From Lachnospiraceae bacterium (lineage in GTDB: Bacteria > Bacillota > Clostridia > Lachnospirales > Lachnospiraceae), in the NCBI GenBank assembly GCA_022766245.1, contig JALEPL010000007.1:53335-117334 (forward strand): a stretch of DNA of 64,000 nt, written 5' to 3'. The notes beneath the pieces are model-generated. The model worked only from the letters and a program-made list of their open reading frames with translations, was not told the DNA's origin and searched no databases. Each line of letters begins with the position of its first letter. Position 1 is the first letter of the stretch. Both the position numbers and the translations under genes were made by a program. Below, one piece after another: positions 17,905-26,455 of this stretch.

Positions 17905-19089
17905 ATGTTAACAAATGAAAATGATATTTATCTGTATTTTGAAATAATGCGTCAGCTTCAGCCGACATCTGTTTTGGATGTGGGGATGTTTTTGAGTCGG
18001 ATTGGTGCAGTCAGCAGACAGGCCATGGGATGTGAAGTGCCGCAGACAATTACTTTAGAGGGTGTGTGTACCAGAGAGACGGAGAAACTTTCGGTTTATA
18101 AGACGGTATATGACCAGATTTATTTGTCATGGGAAAATTTATATCAGAAAGATGCAGTATATGATCTGGGGATGGCGCTCCATGTGGACACAGGGGATTG
18201 TGGAGTGCAGGAGTGGGAGTATTTGTTTTCACATTGTGGTGTGATTATATTTGAGGCGACCAATTCGTCGTTGTTTCAGTATGCATCAGCGAACACAAGA
18301 TGTGAGGAGTTAACTGTAGATTCGGACCGATATATCCTAGTCCAGGGGCAAATGAGAGAAAAGGAAACGGTAAAAACAGTGCGGGAACAAAGACCGCATG
18401 AGCTTGGTGATGATATGCGTATTTATGTGGCAGCTCATAAGCAGTTTATCCCGCCCCAGGAACAAATCTATATTCCGTTACATGTGGGAAGGGAAGGCAA
18501 GGAAGATTTAGGTTATATTGGAGATAATACAGGAAATCATATATCTGGAAAAAACAGCAGCTATTGCGAGTTGACGGGCTTGTACTGGATGTGGAAAAAC
18601 GTATCCTGTGATGTGATTGGACTATGCCACTATCGTCGATATTTTGCCAGGGATGGAAGATTGCTCACAGAGGAGTCAATTCGTCAGGTCCTATCTCATT
18701 ACGATTTGATTTTAGGAAATAGTGCCATGTCTCCGACCGGAAGCGTATATCAGCATTATGTACAGCAACATCGAGAGAATGATTTGACCATTTGTCGGCA
18801 GGTGATACAGGAACTCTGCCCGGACTATCTGCAATCGTTTGATTGTTGTATGGCATCTAATCTTATGAATATAGGAAATATGATCATTACCCGGAAAGAC
18901 ATTTTTGATGAATACTGTGAATGGCTGTTTCCATTGTTAAGTGAGATAGAAGCGCGCACAAATATAGAAGACTATGACGCCTATCAAGCCAGACTATACG
19001 GGTTTTTAGCAGAGCGTCTGCTTCGTGTATGGGTGATGAATCATGGATATCTTGTGCGGGAAGAGACAGTAGTTCAGACAGATATGTAG
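17905..19089 (+). CDS. Fusion of methyltransferase-like N-domain and DUF4422
   Basis: Residues 1-150 of 394 begin LTNENDIYLYFEIMRQLQPTS-VLDVGMFLSRIGAVSRQ. The VLDVGMF stretch looks like a degenerate SAM-binding loop, and the domain matches the stand-alone protein at 20658. Residues about 172-390 are DUF4422: IYIPLHVGREGKEDLGYIGD, NSSYCELTGLYWMWKN and VIGLCHYRRYF. They are closely related to the N-terminal half of the convergent gene at 19074, whose end this gene overlaps by 16 bases. A good AAAGGAG site precedes ATG. No known acceptor. Confidence 0.8.
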   Translation: MLTNENDIYLYFEIMRQLQPTSVLDVGMFLSRIGAVSRQAMGCEVPQTITLEGVCTRETEKLSVYKTVYDQIYLSWENLYQKDAVYDLGMALHVDTGDCGVQEWEYLFSHCGVIIFEATNSSLFQYASANTRCEELTVDSDRYILVQGQMREKETVKTVREQRPHELGDDMRIYVAAHKQFIPPQEQIYIPLHVGREGKEDLGYIGDNTGNHISGKNSSYCELTGLYWMWKNVSCDVIGLCHYRRYFARDGRLLTEESIRQVLSHYDLILGNSAMSPTGSVYQHYVQQHRENDLTICRQVIQELCPDYLQSFDCCMASNLMNIGNMIITRKDIFDEYCEWLFPLLSEIEARTNIEDYDAYQARLYGFLAERLLRVWVMNHGYLVREETVVQTDM

Positions 19090-20657
19090 AGATCCGTTTC
19101 CTTTAAATATCCCCAAAATGTTGGCTCCTGTGTTATCGTTTTCTCTGCTGTTTCCATTCTCCAATTTAATTTAAAGAAAGATGTTTTTTTTAGCCATTCT
19201 TGATATGTTTCTGCAGAAAACTTCCGATTTAGATTTTTTTGAAGCTCAAAAACTGCCGAATCGTTCTGCGGGCACTGTTCGATCATATCGTGTACTTGAG
19301 GGAATATATCGTACGCAACAGCAGCTACATAATCAATCAAAAAATAATCCACGAGTGAATCATTCACTTCCCAATAGTACCAAAACGATTCCATCAGAAA
19401 ACGAACAAATAAATTTCTTCTTGGTGCTTTCAGTAGATTGCAGGACCAACGTCCTTGCGATATATCTGATTTCCATATACTATAGGGGTATTTCAATGTA
19501 TAGAATGAGTCTGGCTCCAAAAAGATTTCCTGCATTGGTTGAGCTACATAATAGGTAGCATCAATCCACATACCCCCATAACGGTATAACAATTCTGCTC
19601 GTAGTATGTCTGAAAGATGTGTCAACGTTATTTTGCCTTCCTGAAATTTTCTGATTATGGTATCGGTAAATGTTACATAATCTAAACAATTTTCTAACGT
19701 GATGAGACGAAAAACGCATTTATCACTAGGAATATTTTTCCGAATATTGTTGATGCACACTTTTACTATATCAGGAGTATTTTCTTCTCCCTGCCACCAA
19801 CACACCCAAACAGGTATTTTTCCATCGACAGTATCCTTTGGCTCAAATTCTTCTGCTAAGCTTGGCATGGAATCCAACCTATGCCGATTTGTTTCATATA
19901 ATTGAATCAAAGGTCTTAAAATGGTTTTCACCAATTGATACTTAAGTTGCATTCCCTTCATGTCATTCAAGAAATCTTTTGGTTCTATCATTTTGACGTT
20001 TTCTTCCCGAATAACATAAGAATGCTGCAAAAGCCAAACCCGAAATAACCATTCCGATAAAAATGCCATAACCCTGCTATGAGAAGCATCATATTTTGAA
20101 AAATCGATCTGTTTTTCTACTTCAAACAAAATGTCAAATAACCATGTGCAATATTCATCAAAGATTTTTTTGTGTGTAATCAACAAATTCCTCGTCGACA
20201 ATAAGTTGCATTGGATAGCAACCTGAAATGCGTTTGCATATTCAGGGTATTTCTCCGTTATAATTTTCTCACACAATAACATGTATTCCTTATGATGTTT
20301 CGTTTCATAATGTCTTTCAATATTACCTTCTTCCATACATATGCTATTGGGTACAATGATATCATAGTGCTGCAGTATTTGTTCGATATAGTCTTTTTCT
20401 AGAATCTGCTCATCCTTGATAAAAAATCTTCTATAATGACAAATTCCCACAATATCACAGTGGACGTTTTTCCATAACCAATACAACCCTGTTAGCTCAC
20501 AATAACTGTTGTTTTTTTCAGAAATAGAGTTGCCCGTATTATCTCCCAGATAACCTAAATCTTCTTTCCCTGCCCGGCCTACATGAAGAGGAATATAGAT
20601 TTCATTATCAATTGGTTCAATTGGTTTGTGTGTCATGACGTAAATTCTTGTATCCAT
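19074..20657 (-). CDS. DUF4422 + capsular-polysaccharide-type glycosyltransferase fusion
   Basis: Residues 1-225 of 527 are DUF4422 (RIYVMTHKP, IYIPLHVGRAGKEDLGYLGD, CELTGLYWLWKN, IVGICHYRRFF). Residues about 270-480 are a GT-A domain of the Caps_synth/Gly_transf_sug kind, with PVWVCWWQGEEN, KITLTHLSDILRAELLYRYGG and MWIDATYY carrying the DxD-like acidic site. The ATG directly abuts the TAG of the upstream gene, indicating coupling. Strongly AT-rich, unlike the nonulosonate operon. Confidence 0.83.
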   Translation of the reverse strand: MDTRIYVMTHKPIEPIDNEIYIPLHVGRAGKEDLGYLGDNTGNSISEKNNSYCELTGLYWLWKNVHCDIVGICHYRRFFIKDEQILEKDYIEQILQHYDIIVPNSICMEEGNIERHYETKHHKEYMLLCEKIITEKYPEYANAFQVAIQCNLLSTRNLLITHKKIFDEYCTWLFDILFEVEKQIDFSKYDASHSRVMAFLSEWLFRVWLLQHSYVIREENVKMIEPKDFLNDMKGMQLKYQLVKTILRPLIQLYETNRHRLDSMPSLAEEFEPKDTVDGKIPVWVCWWQGEENTPDIVKVCINNIRKNIPSDKCVFRLITLENCLDYVTFTDTIIRKFQEGKITLTHLSDILRAELLYRYGGMWIDATYYVAQPMQEIFLEPDSFYTLKYPYSIWKSDISQGRWSCNLLKAPRRNLFVRFLMESFWYYWEVNDSLVDYFLIDYVAAVAYDIFPQVHDMIEQCPQNDSAVFELQKNLNRKFSAETYQEWLKKTSFFKLNWRMETAEKTITQEPTFWGYLKETDLYISV

Positions 20658-21128
20658 CTATATCAGCTCCCTGAAAAAAATCAATCGATAAGATTTTTCA
20701 TTGATACGAATTTCTTTTTCTGTTGGAATTGAAATTGTATTGGATATAATTTCAATATTCCAGTCAGTCACAAGATATTTCGTATGCAAGGACAACCATT
20801 TCCACATGCTCGCAACTTTGCTTTTTTCGATATACTGTTCCATTTGAAATAGTATTGCCAGCTCATATTCTTTTTTGTTGTCGGGCACAAAAAAATCATC
20901 TGGTTTATAAATCTCATTATATACAGTAGACCAAACTGGACATTGGAAGTCTGGGAAAAAATCGACCCCGGTCAGTTGCTTACCCGGCAAAATTTCTTTA
21001 TCCTTAACCTGGCGTGATACACTGCCGATTCTCTTTAAAAACATTCCCACGTCCAGAATTCTATCTGGTTCTACTCGTTCAATTATTTCAAAATATGTAT
21101 AAATATCCGTTTCATCGGTAAGAAACAT
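20658..21128 (-). CDS. Stand-alone methyltransferase-like domain protein
   Basis: The 156-residue protein parallels the N-terminal domain of the 17905 product: LTDETDIYTYFEIIERVEPDRILDVGMFLKRIGSVSRQ. ATG 21128 is chosen because the paralogue starts at the same point; the frame is open nine codons upstream. In the 17905 gene this domain is fused to DUF4422; here the DUF4422 protein is encoded by the immediately following gene. It probably works with that partner. Catalytic activity is doubtful because the SAM loop LDVGMF lacks the usual GxGxG. Confidence 0.72.
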   Translation of the reverse strand: MFLTDETDIYTYFEIIERVEPDRILDVGMFLKRIGSVSRQVKDKEILPGKQLTGVDFFPDFQCPVWSTVYNEIYKPDDFFVPDNKKEYELAILFQMEQYIEKSKVASMWKWLSLHTKYLVTDWNIEIISNTISIPTEKEIRINEKSYRLIFFRELI

Positions 21129-21247
21129 ACACTTAACCCACCCATCTGTTATCAATCATGTATTATTATATAGCGATTGTAGAGTGGAAAGCAATCAAAT
21201 AAATCAATAGACATGTTTTTTCTCCTTTAGTATAATCACAGGCATAG

Positions 21248-21364
21248 ATACCTATTCAACTACAGGCAAAGCAGGAGCAACTGCTGATTACCAATCCCGG
21301 ACGCACCTGTACGAAAAGTATTATCTACGATACAGTGTGGGGCATCGGTTACCGCATGGTCTAA
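21248..21364 (+). pseudogene. Remnant of an OmpR-family response regulator (C-terminus, internally deleted)
   Basis: The frame reads LLITNPGRTCTKSIIYDTVW and continues GIGYRMV-stop. NPGRxxT-(K/R)-x-x-(I/L)-Y-x-x-VW is the winged-helix signature of OmpR/PhoB regulators, and TVWGIGYRM is their extreme C-terminus. The roughly 30 residues that belong between them are missing. A stop codon lies just upstream in frame. Confidence 0.7.
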
Positions 21365-21366
21365 GG
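21335..21366 (+). repeat. Direct repeat, left copy (response-regulator 3' end)
   Basis: A 32-base segment encoding VWGIGYRMV-stop; it matches 22447-22478 at 29 of 32 positions. The pair brackets the RhuM gene. Confidence 0.85.
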
Positions 21367-21377
21367 AGGAATCCCAA

Positions 21378-22424
21378 TTGAAAAAGAAAAAAGATGAAGT
21401 AACTATTCGTTCTAGCGCAGCAGAATATCTGAGCTATGTTGCGACTGCCGGTGACCAACAGGACAGCGTCGAGATGCGCTATGAGGATGAGAATATATGG
21501 CTGACACAGAAGATGATGGCGACATTATATGATGTGGATGTTCGTACAATCAACGAACATGTCAAAAAAATTTATTCTGATTCAGAACTTGAGGAAGATT
21601 CAACTATCCGGAATTTCCGGATAGTTCAAACGGAAGGTTCCCGTCAGGTTACACGCGATACCAAGCATTATAATCTTCAAATGATTATCGCAGTCGGCTT
21701 TAAAGTGAATAATGAGCGTGCAGTGCAGTTTCGTAAATGGGCCAATGGCATCGTCAAGGACTACACCATCAAAGGCTGGGTTATGGACGATGAGCGTTTG
21801 AAAAATGGTGGTTCGGTGCTCACTACAGAGTACTTTGACCGTTTACTTGAGCAGATTCGTGAAATCCGTCTGTCTGAACGTAGATTTTATCAGAAGATAA
21901 CAGATATATATGCCACATCGCTCGATTATGATCGTAATGCTAAAACAACGAAGCAATTTTTTGCAAAAGTGCAAAACAAGATGCATTATGCGGTACATGG
22001 GCATACGGCAGCAGAGTTGATTTATGAGCGTGCAGATGCAGAAAAGCCACATATGGGACTTACCACATGGGCAGCAGCACCGGATGGAAAAATAGTAAAA
22101 AGTGATGTGAGCGTTGCAAAGAATTATCTAAGCGAAGAAGAGATGCGCTCGTTAGAACGTATTGTATCGGCATATTTGGATTTGGCAGAAGACCGTGCAG
22201 AACGACACATCCCGATGACGATGGAAGACTGGTCAAAGCGTCTGGATTTATTCCTGATGGCAGATGACAGAGAAGTTCTTCAGGACGCAGGCAAAATTAC
22301 AGCGGAGATTGCCCTGGCAAAAGCTGAGACTGAATTTGAAAAATATCGTGTTGTTCAGGACAGATTGTTTATGTCAGACTTTGATAAATATATATTGGAA
22401 TTAGAGGAAAATGCAAAGAAATAA
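21378..22424 (+). CDS. RhuM family protein
   Basis: The 348-residue protein carries the RhuM hallmarks: VEMRYEDENIWLTQKMMATLYDVDVRTINEHVKKIY (a Fic/KilA-like DNA-binding-looking N-terminus), RNFRIVQTEGSRQVTR, HYNLQMIIAVGFKVNNERAVQFRKWA, and a C-terminal helical region. RhuM was named from Salmonella pathogenicity island 3; biochemical function is unknown, and homologues are scattered on accessory and defence-like loci. It starts with TTG after a strong AAGGAGGA. It is inserted among two-component-system remnants and flanked by a direct repeat, consistent with recent transfer. Confidence 0.9.
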   Translation: MKKKKDEVTIRSSAAEYLSYVATAGDQQDSVEMRYEDENIWLTQKMMATLYDVDVRTINEHVKKIYSDSELEEDSTIRNFRIVQTEGSRQVTRDTKHYNLQMIIAVGFKVNNERAVQFRKWANGIVKDYTIKGWVMDDERLKNGGSVLTTEYFDRLLEQIREIRLSERRFYQKITDIYATSLDYDRNAKTTKQFFAKVQNKMHYAVHGHTAAELIYERADAEKPHMGLTTWAAAPDGKIVKSDVSVAKNYLSEEEMRSLERIVSAYLDLAEDRAERHIPMTMEDWSKRLDLFLMADDREVLQDAGKITAEIALAKAETEFEKYRVVQDRLFMSDFDKYILELEENAKK

Positions 22425-22446
22425 CGCTCTAATTCAAAGTTGACAG

Positions 22447-22478
22447 GTGTGGGGCATCGGTTACTGCGTGGTCTAGGG
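22447..22478 (+). repeat. Direct repeat, right copy
   Basis: It encodes VWGIGYCVV-stop in the same frame sense as the left copy, with three base differences, and lies 22 bases after the RhuM stop. Confidence 0.85.
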
Positions 22479-22559
22479 CGTTCAGACTTTTTTAAGATTT
22501 GTGTTAAGTGTTTTTTCAGAGATGCTTGCTATCCTATATAGGAAAAACAGTTTACAGAA

Positions 22560-22634
22560 ATGCTGGGCGGCACGATTTGTGCGGAGATGGAGGGCAGTTT
22601 ATTCCGGGTAGTGGTGGAGATTGCGGAAATATAA
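22560..22634 (+). pseudogene. Remnant of a histidine kinase C-terminus
   Basis: The frame reads LGGTICAEMEGSLFRVVVEI and ends with TAA. This matches the last strand-helix-strand of HATPase_c domains (GGTIxAE...GSxFxVxLP). It lies 80 bases after the second response-regulator fragment, the usual regulator-then-kinase order. No N-terminal part remains. Confidence 0.6.
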
Positions 22635-22659
22635 AAAAGTATAAAAAATGCAAAAAACA

Positions 22660-22688
22660 TTGACACTATTTTCCTTACTTGTTAAAAT
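22660..22688 (+). promoter_or_regulatory. Sigma-A promoter of the mntP riboswitch leader
   Basis: TTGACA at 22660-22665, 17 bases, TAAAAT at 22683-22688. Confidence 0.8.
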
Positions 22689-22697
22689 GTATCAAGT

Positions 22698-22859
22698 TTC
22701 GCGCATGAGGGAGTAGTTAGCATTTTTAATCAATGTGGTAAGTCAACATACTGACCCCTGGTCTGGCTTATCTTAAATAACGAGACTCATGTATAACCGG
22801 TAAAGTTATACATGGAGTCTGTCTAAAAATCTCAGGTATAGCTTACCTGGGAATTTTTG
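22698..22859 (+). promoter_or_regulatory. yybP-ykoY Mn2+ riboswitch with terminator
   Basis: The leader has the conserved GGGAGTAG (from about 22709), GTCAACATACTGACC, and a closing GAGAC (22782-22786) of the manganese-sensing yybP-ykoY class. A long hairpin follows (22783-22798 with 22806-22820). Then comes a stem of CTCAGGTA with TACCTGGG (22831-22838/22844-22851), flanked by A and T runs, ending in ATTTTTG as a terminator. It precedes mntP, a known member of this regulon; Mn2+ would favour read-through. Confidence 0.82.
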
Positions 22860-22875
22860 TATCTGTTCTGAACAG
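22859..22875 (+). repeat. Palindromic intergenic element, short form (copy H)
   Basis: GTATCTGTTC followed by TGAACAG. The 13-base core CTGTTC-T-GAACAG is self-complementary and runs into the AGGAGGA ribosome binding site of mntP. Confidence 0.6.
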
Positions 22876-22886
22876 GAGGAATTTGT

Positions 22887-23456
22887 ATGGGAATTTGGGA
22901 ATTATTGATTTTAGCCATTGGCTTGTCCATGGATGCCTTTGCCGTATCCATCTGCAAAGGACTGGCCATGAAAAAATGTACCTTCCGCAAAGCAGCTGTC
23001 TGCGGAATCTGGTTTGGAGGCTTTCAGGCACTGATGCCGCTTATCGGTTATCTGGTGGGAAGTCAGTTCAAAAATTATATTACATCCTTTGACCACTGGA
23101 TTGCATTTGTGCTACTGTGTATCATTGGTGGAAATATGATTAAGGAATCCTTTTCCAAGGAAGAGGAGATGCCGGACGAGTCTCTTGGCATCAAGACCAT
23201 GTTTCTCATGGCAGTAGCCACCAGCATTGACGCTCTGGCAGCAGGCGTGACCTTTGCTTTCCTGCCGGATACCAACATCATAGCGGCAGTGCTCTTCATC
23301 GGATTCATCACATTTTTCCTGTCCACACTGGGTGTAGAAATCGGACATGTCTTTGGCGCAAAATACAAAAACAAAGCGGAGTTCGCAGGTGGATTGATCC
23401 TGGTTTTGCTGGGGGTAAAGATTCTGCTGGAACATCTGGGGATATTGCATCTTTAG
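22887..23456 (+). CDS. mntP: MntP manganese efflux pump
   Basis: The 189-residue inner-membrane protein has six hydrophobic segments in two repeats of three. Each repeat carries the conserved acidic membrane motif: [13 protein letters not shown] (about 13-25) and [12 protein letters not shown] (about 112-123). MntP exports Mn2+ when cytoplasmic levels are toxic. A Mn2+ riboswitch controls it directly upstream. The ATG has AGGAGGAATTTGT in front. Length and motifs are complete for the family. Confidence 0.95.
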   Translation: MGIWELLILAIGLSMDAFAVSICKGLAMKKCTFRKAAVCGIWFGGFQALMPLIGYLVGSQFKNYITSFDHWIAFVLLCIIGGNMIKESFSKEEEMPDESLGIKTMFLMAVATSIDALAAGVTFAFLPDTNIIAAVLFIGFITFFLSTLGVEIGHVFGAKYKNKAEFAGGLILVLLGVKILLEHLGILHL

Positions 23457-23457
23457 A

Positions 23458-23486
23458 GGTACTTGTTCAGAATGTGCGTTACAGTC
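23458..23486 (+). repeat. Palindromic intergenic element, degenerate (copy E)
   Basis: GGTACTTGTTCAGAA followed by TGTGCGTTAC. It resembles the long form at 32678 (reverse complement) with an altered middle and starts two bases after mntP. Confidence 0.45.
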
Positions 23487-23593
23487 GTTTGATGGTAGAT
23501 TTGTCCACATGTACGATTAAGATATGATTAAGATGTTAAGATATTAAGATATTGGAATATTTAAACCATAAAAATCCAACAGGAGGCCCCCCC

Positions 23594-26329
23594 ATGCTAC
23601 AAATTAAAGACATCTGCAAACAATACAAAACCGGCGACCTGGTACAGACCGCACTGGATCATGTCAGCCTGAACCTAAGAGACAACGAATTCGTGGCCAT
23701 TTTAGGTCCATCCGGTTCCGGCAAGACCACTCTTTTAAATGTCATAGGTGGATTGGACCGTTACGACAGCGGAGATCTGATTATCAACTCCATCTCCACG
23801 AAAAACTACAAGGATCGGGACTGGGATTCCTACCGGAATCATACCATCGGCTTTGTGTTCCAGAGTTATAATCTGATTCCACATCAGACCGTTCTGGCAA
23901 ACGTAGAACTGGCACTGACCATCTCCGGCATTTCAAAGAGTGAGCGTAGGAAGCGGGCAAAACAGGCATTGGAGGAAGTGGGACTGGGCAATCAGCTTCA
24001 CAAAAAGCCCAATCAGATGTCCGGCGGCCAGATGCAGCGTGTGGCCATCGCCCGTGCACTGGTGAATAACCCGGATATTCTTCTTGCGGACGAGCCTACC
24101 GGAGCATTGGACACAGAGACCAGCGTGCAGGTTATGGACCTTTTGAAAAAGGTGGCAAAGGATCGCCTGGTGGTAATGGTGACTCACAATCCGGAGCTGG
24201 CGGAGGCCTACGCCACCCGTATCGTAAAGCTGAAGGATGGACATATTCTGGATGATACGGATCCCTATGAGATCGATGAGAGTGCGCAGCTGCCCGCAGA
24301 GCACAAAAACATGGGAAAAGCTTCTATGTCTGTTTTTACAGCGTTGTCCCTTTCCTTTAATAATTTGAAGACCAAGAAGGGGCGGACCATACTTACTGCG
24401 TTTGCGGGTTCCATCGGTATTATTGGAATCGCCATGATTCTGTCCCTTTCCACCGGTGTGAATACTTATATCAATGATATTCAGAAAAGTACCATGACAT
24501 CCTATCCCATTTCCATCGGTGCCCAGACCATGGATTTGACGGAATTTATCTTAGACGGGCAGGAAATGACGGAGAATAGTATGCAGGAACCGGATCATGA
24601 ACTGGATGCGGTGTATTCCGATGGCAGCCAGTTTGAGATGGCATCCTCACTTACCACTAGTCTTACAGAAAACAATCTCACAGAGTTTAAAAAATATCTG
24701 GATGACCCGGATAGCGAGATTCAGCAGTACATCGGAGAAAATGGAGTGATTTATTCCTATGATACCAAATTCGATGTGTATGCTTACGACCCGGAGGATG
24801 TGTTGGTAAATGCAGATGGCGGTATGGTAGAACAGCCCAGTACCGGTTCTGAGAGAATGGATGGCATGATGAACCAGATGGGAAGCATGATGCCTGGTGG
24901 CGCCGGAAATTTTGGAGAGATTTTGCGGGGAACCGACGATACACTGATTAGTCAGGCTGTGACAGACCGCTATGATGTGGTTTATGGGGCATGGCCCCAG
25001 AACTATGACGAGGTAGTTCTGGTTTTGAATCACAAAAATGAGATGAATCAGTTGATTTTGTATCAGCTTGGATTTTTGCCGAATTCCGGTTACGAGGATG
25101 TGCTGGAACGCATTGATGCCGGAGAAAAGGTGGAGCTGGATCAGGAGAAATTCAGCTATGAGGATATCTGCCGGCATACCTTTTATCTGATTCCCCGGTG
25201 TGACCGCTACACTAAGACGGAGGGCGGCCTGTACCAGTTTGCTAAAGAGGATACAGAGAAATTGGAAGACTTGCTGGATGATGCAGTGGAATTAAAAATC
25301 AGTGGAATCGTCCGCCCCAAGGAAGATGAGGAGAATCTCCTGATAGATGCCACTGTGGGATATACCGGAGCACTTACCGATTATCTCATCACCTATTCCA
25401 ACAACAGTGATGTGGTGCAGGACCAGATGGATTCTCCGGATGTGAATGTGCTGAATGGTGCGGAATTTTCACCGGCGGATGATGAGACGAAGATAGCCGA
25501 TGCAAAAAATTATCTCTCTATGATTACCGAGCAGGAAAAGGCGGATATTTGCCGCAGTATTATGTTGTCTGCGTACGGGGAAGCTGCAGCCACCCAGCAG
25601 ATGATGAATATGACGGATGTTCAGTTAGCAGCGGCATTGGATTCCTATACCACAGGGGATGACAGCCAGTCGCAGCAAACCTTGCTGGCGATTTACGATT
25701 CCTGCATTTCCGCCGGTGATTACGATGACAACCTCAGCGATTTCGGTTATGTGAGCCCGGAGGCACCCTCCCAGATTAATATTTATACAGACAGCTTTGA
25801 GGACAAGGAATCGGTATCAGACTGTATTGAGCATTATAATGAGGATGCTACCGAGGAAAATAAGATCACCTATACGGACTATGTGGGACTTCTGATGTCC
25901 TCTGTGACCACGATCATCAATGTAATCTCTTATGTTTTGATTGCATTTGTGGCAGTTTCTCTGGTGGTTTCTTCTATTATGATTGGTATCATTACCTTTA
26001 TTTCTGTGCTGGAACGGACCAAGGAAATTGGTATTCTACGTGCCATCGGTGCATCAAAGCGGAATATTTCCCAGGTATTTAATGCGGAGACTTTTATCAT
26101 TGGTCTTTGTGCCGGAGCCATGGGAATCGGTATCACGGAGCTTTTGATCATTCCGATCAATGCCGTGATTCATCGTCTCACCGGATTGGATACCGTAAAC
26201 GCCATACTTCCCATCCCCGGGGTATGTATCCTGGTAGTGCTCAGTGTAATCCTGACACTGATTGGCGGATGGCTCCCTGCGAAGAAGGCGGCAAAAAAAG
26301 ACCCCGTGACGGCACTTCGCACGGAGTAG
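23594..26329 (+). CDS. MacB-like ABC transporter, ATPase fused to FtsX-type permease
   Basis: The 911-residue fusion begins with an ATPase: GPSGSGKTT (Walker A, near residue 40), [15 protein letters not shown] (signature) and [13 protein letters not shown] (Walker B) in the first 235 residues. A first membrane helix follows near 275-295. A large acidic extracytoplasmic region comes next, and three C-terminal helices complete the FtsX domain (including [19 protein letters not shown]). Such proteins move peptides, antibiotics or lipoproteins by mechanotransmission rather than classic transport. ATG 23594 follows AGGAGG; the frame is open upstream. No outer-membrane partner is expected in a Firmicute. 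Confidence 0.9.
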   Translation: MLQIKDICKQYKTGDLVQTALDHVSLNLRDNEFVAILGPSGSGKTTLLNVIGGLDRYDSGDLIINSISTKNYKDRDWDSYRNHTIGFVFQSYNLIPHQTVLANVELALTISGISKSERRKRAKQALEEVGLGNQLHKKPNQMSGGQMQRVAIARALVNNPDILLADEPTGALDTETSVQVMDLLKKVAKDRLVVMVTHNPELAEAYATRIVKLKDGHILDDTDPYEIDESAQLPAEHKNMGKASMSVFTALSLSFNNLKTKKGRTILTAFAGSIGIIGIAMILSLSTGVNTYINDIQKSTMTSYPISIGAQTMDLTEFILDGQEMTENSMQEPDHELDAVYSDGSQFEMASSLTTSLTENNLTEFKKYLDDPDSEIQQYIGENGVIYSYDTKFDVYAYDPEDVLVNADGGMVEQPSTGSERMDGMMNQMGSMMPGGAGNFGEILRGTDDTLISQAVTDRYDVVYGAWPQNYDEVVLVLNHKNEMNQLILYQLGFLPNSGYEDVLERIDAGEKVELDQEKFSYEDICRHTFYLIPRCDRYTKTEGGLYQFAKEDTEKLEDLLDDAVELKISGIVRPKEDEENLLIDATVGYTGALTDYLITYSNNSDVVQDQMDSPDVNVLNGAEFSPADDETKIADAKNYLSMITEQEKADICRSIMLSAYGEAAATQQMMNMTDVQLAAALDSYTTGDDSQSQQTLLAIYDSCISAGDYDDNLSDFGYVSPEAPSQINIYTDSFEDKESVSDCIEHYNEDATEENKITYTDYVGLLMSSVTTIINVISYVLIAFVAVSLVVSSIMIGIITFISVLERTKEIGILRAIGASKRNISQVFNAETFIIGLCAGAMGIGITELLIIPINAVIHRLTGLDTVNAILPIPGVCILVVLSVILTLIGGWLPAKKAAKKDPVTALRTE

Positions 26330-26333
26330 TCCC

Positions 26334-26362
26334 TTGATTTTTTCAAAGGCTGCACGTATAAT
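26334..26362 (+). promoter_or_regulatory. Sigma-A promoter of the aconitase-family gene
   Basis: TTGATT at 26334-26339, 17 bases, TATAAT at 26357-26362; about 85 bases of leader before ATG 26456. Confidence 0.85.
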
Positions 26363-26455
26363 GAGTGAGAGCATCCGAAATTGGGATTGCTCGGTATAGT
26401 AAGTTATACGACAAGGGGAAATATAATCAATAACATATAAGAGGAGGACACAATT

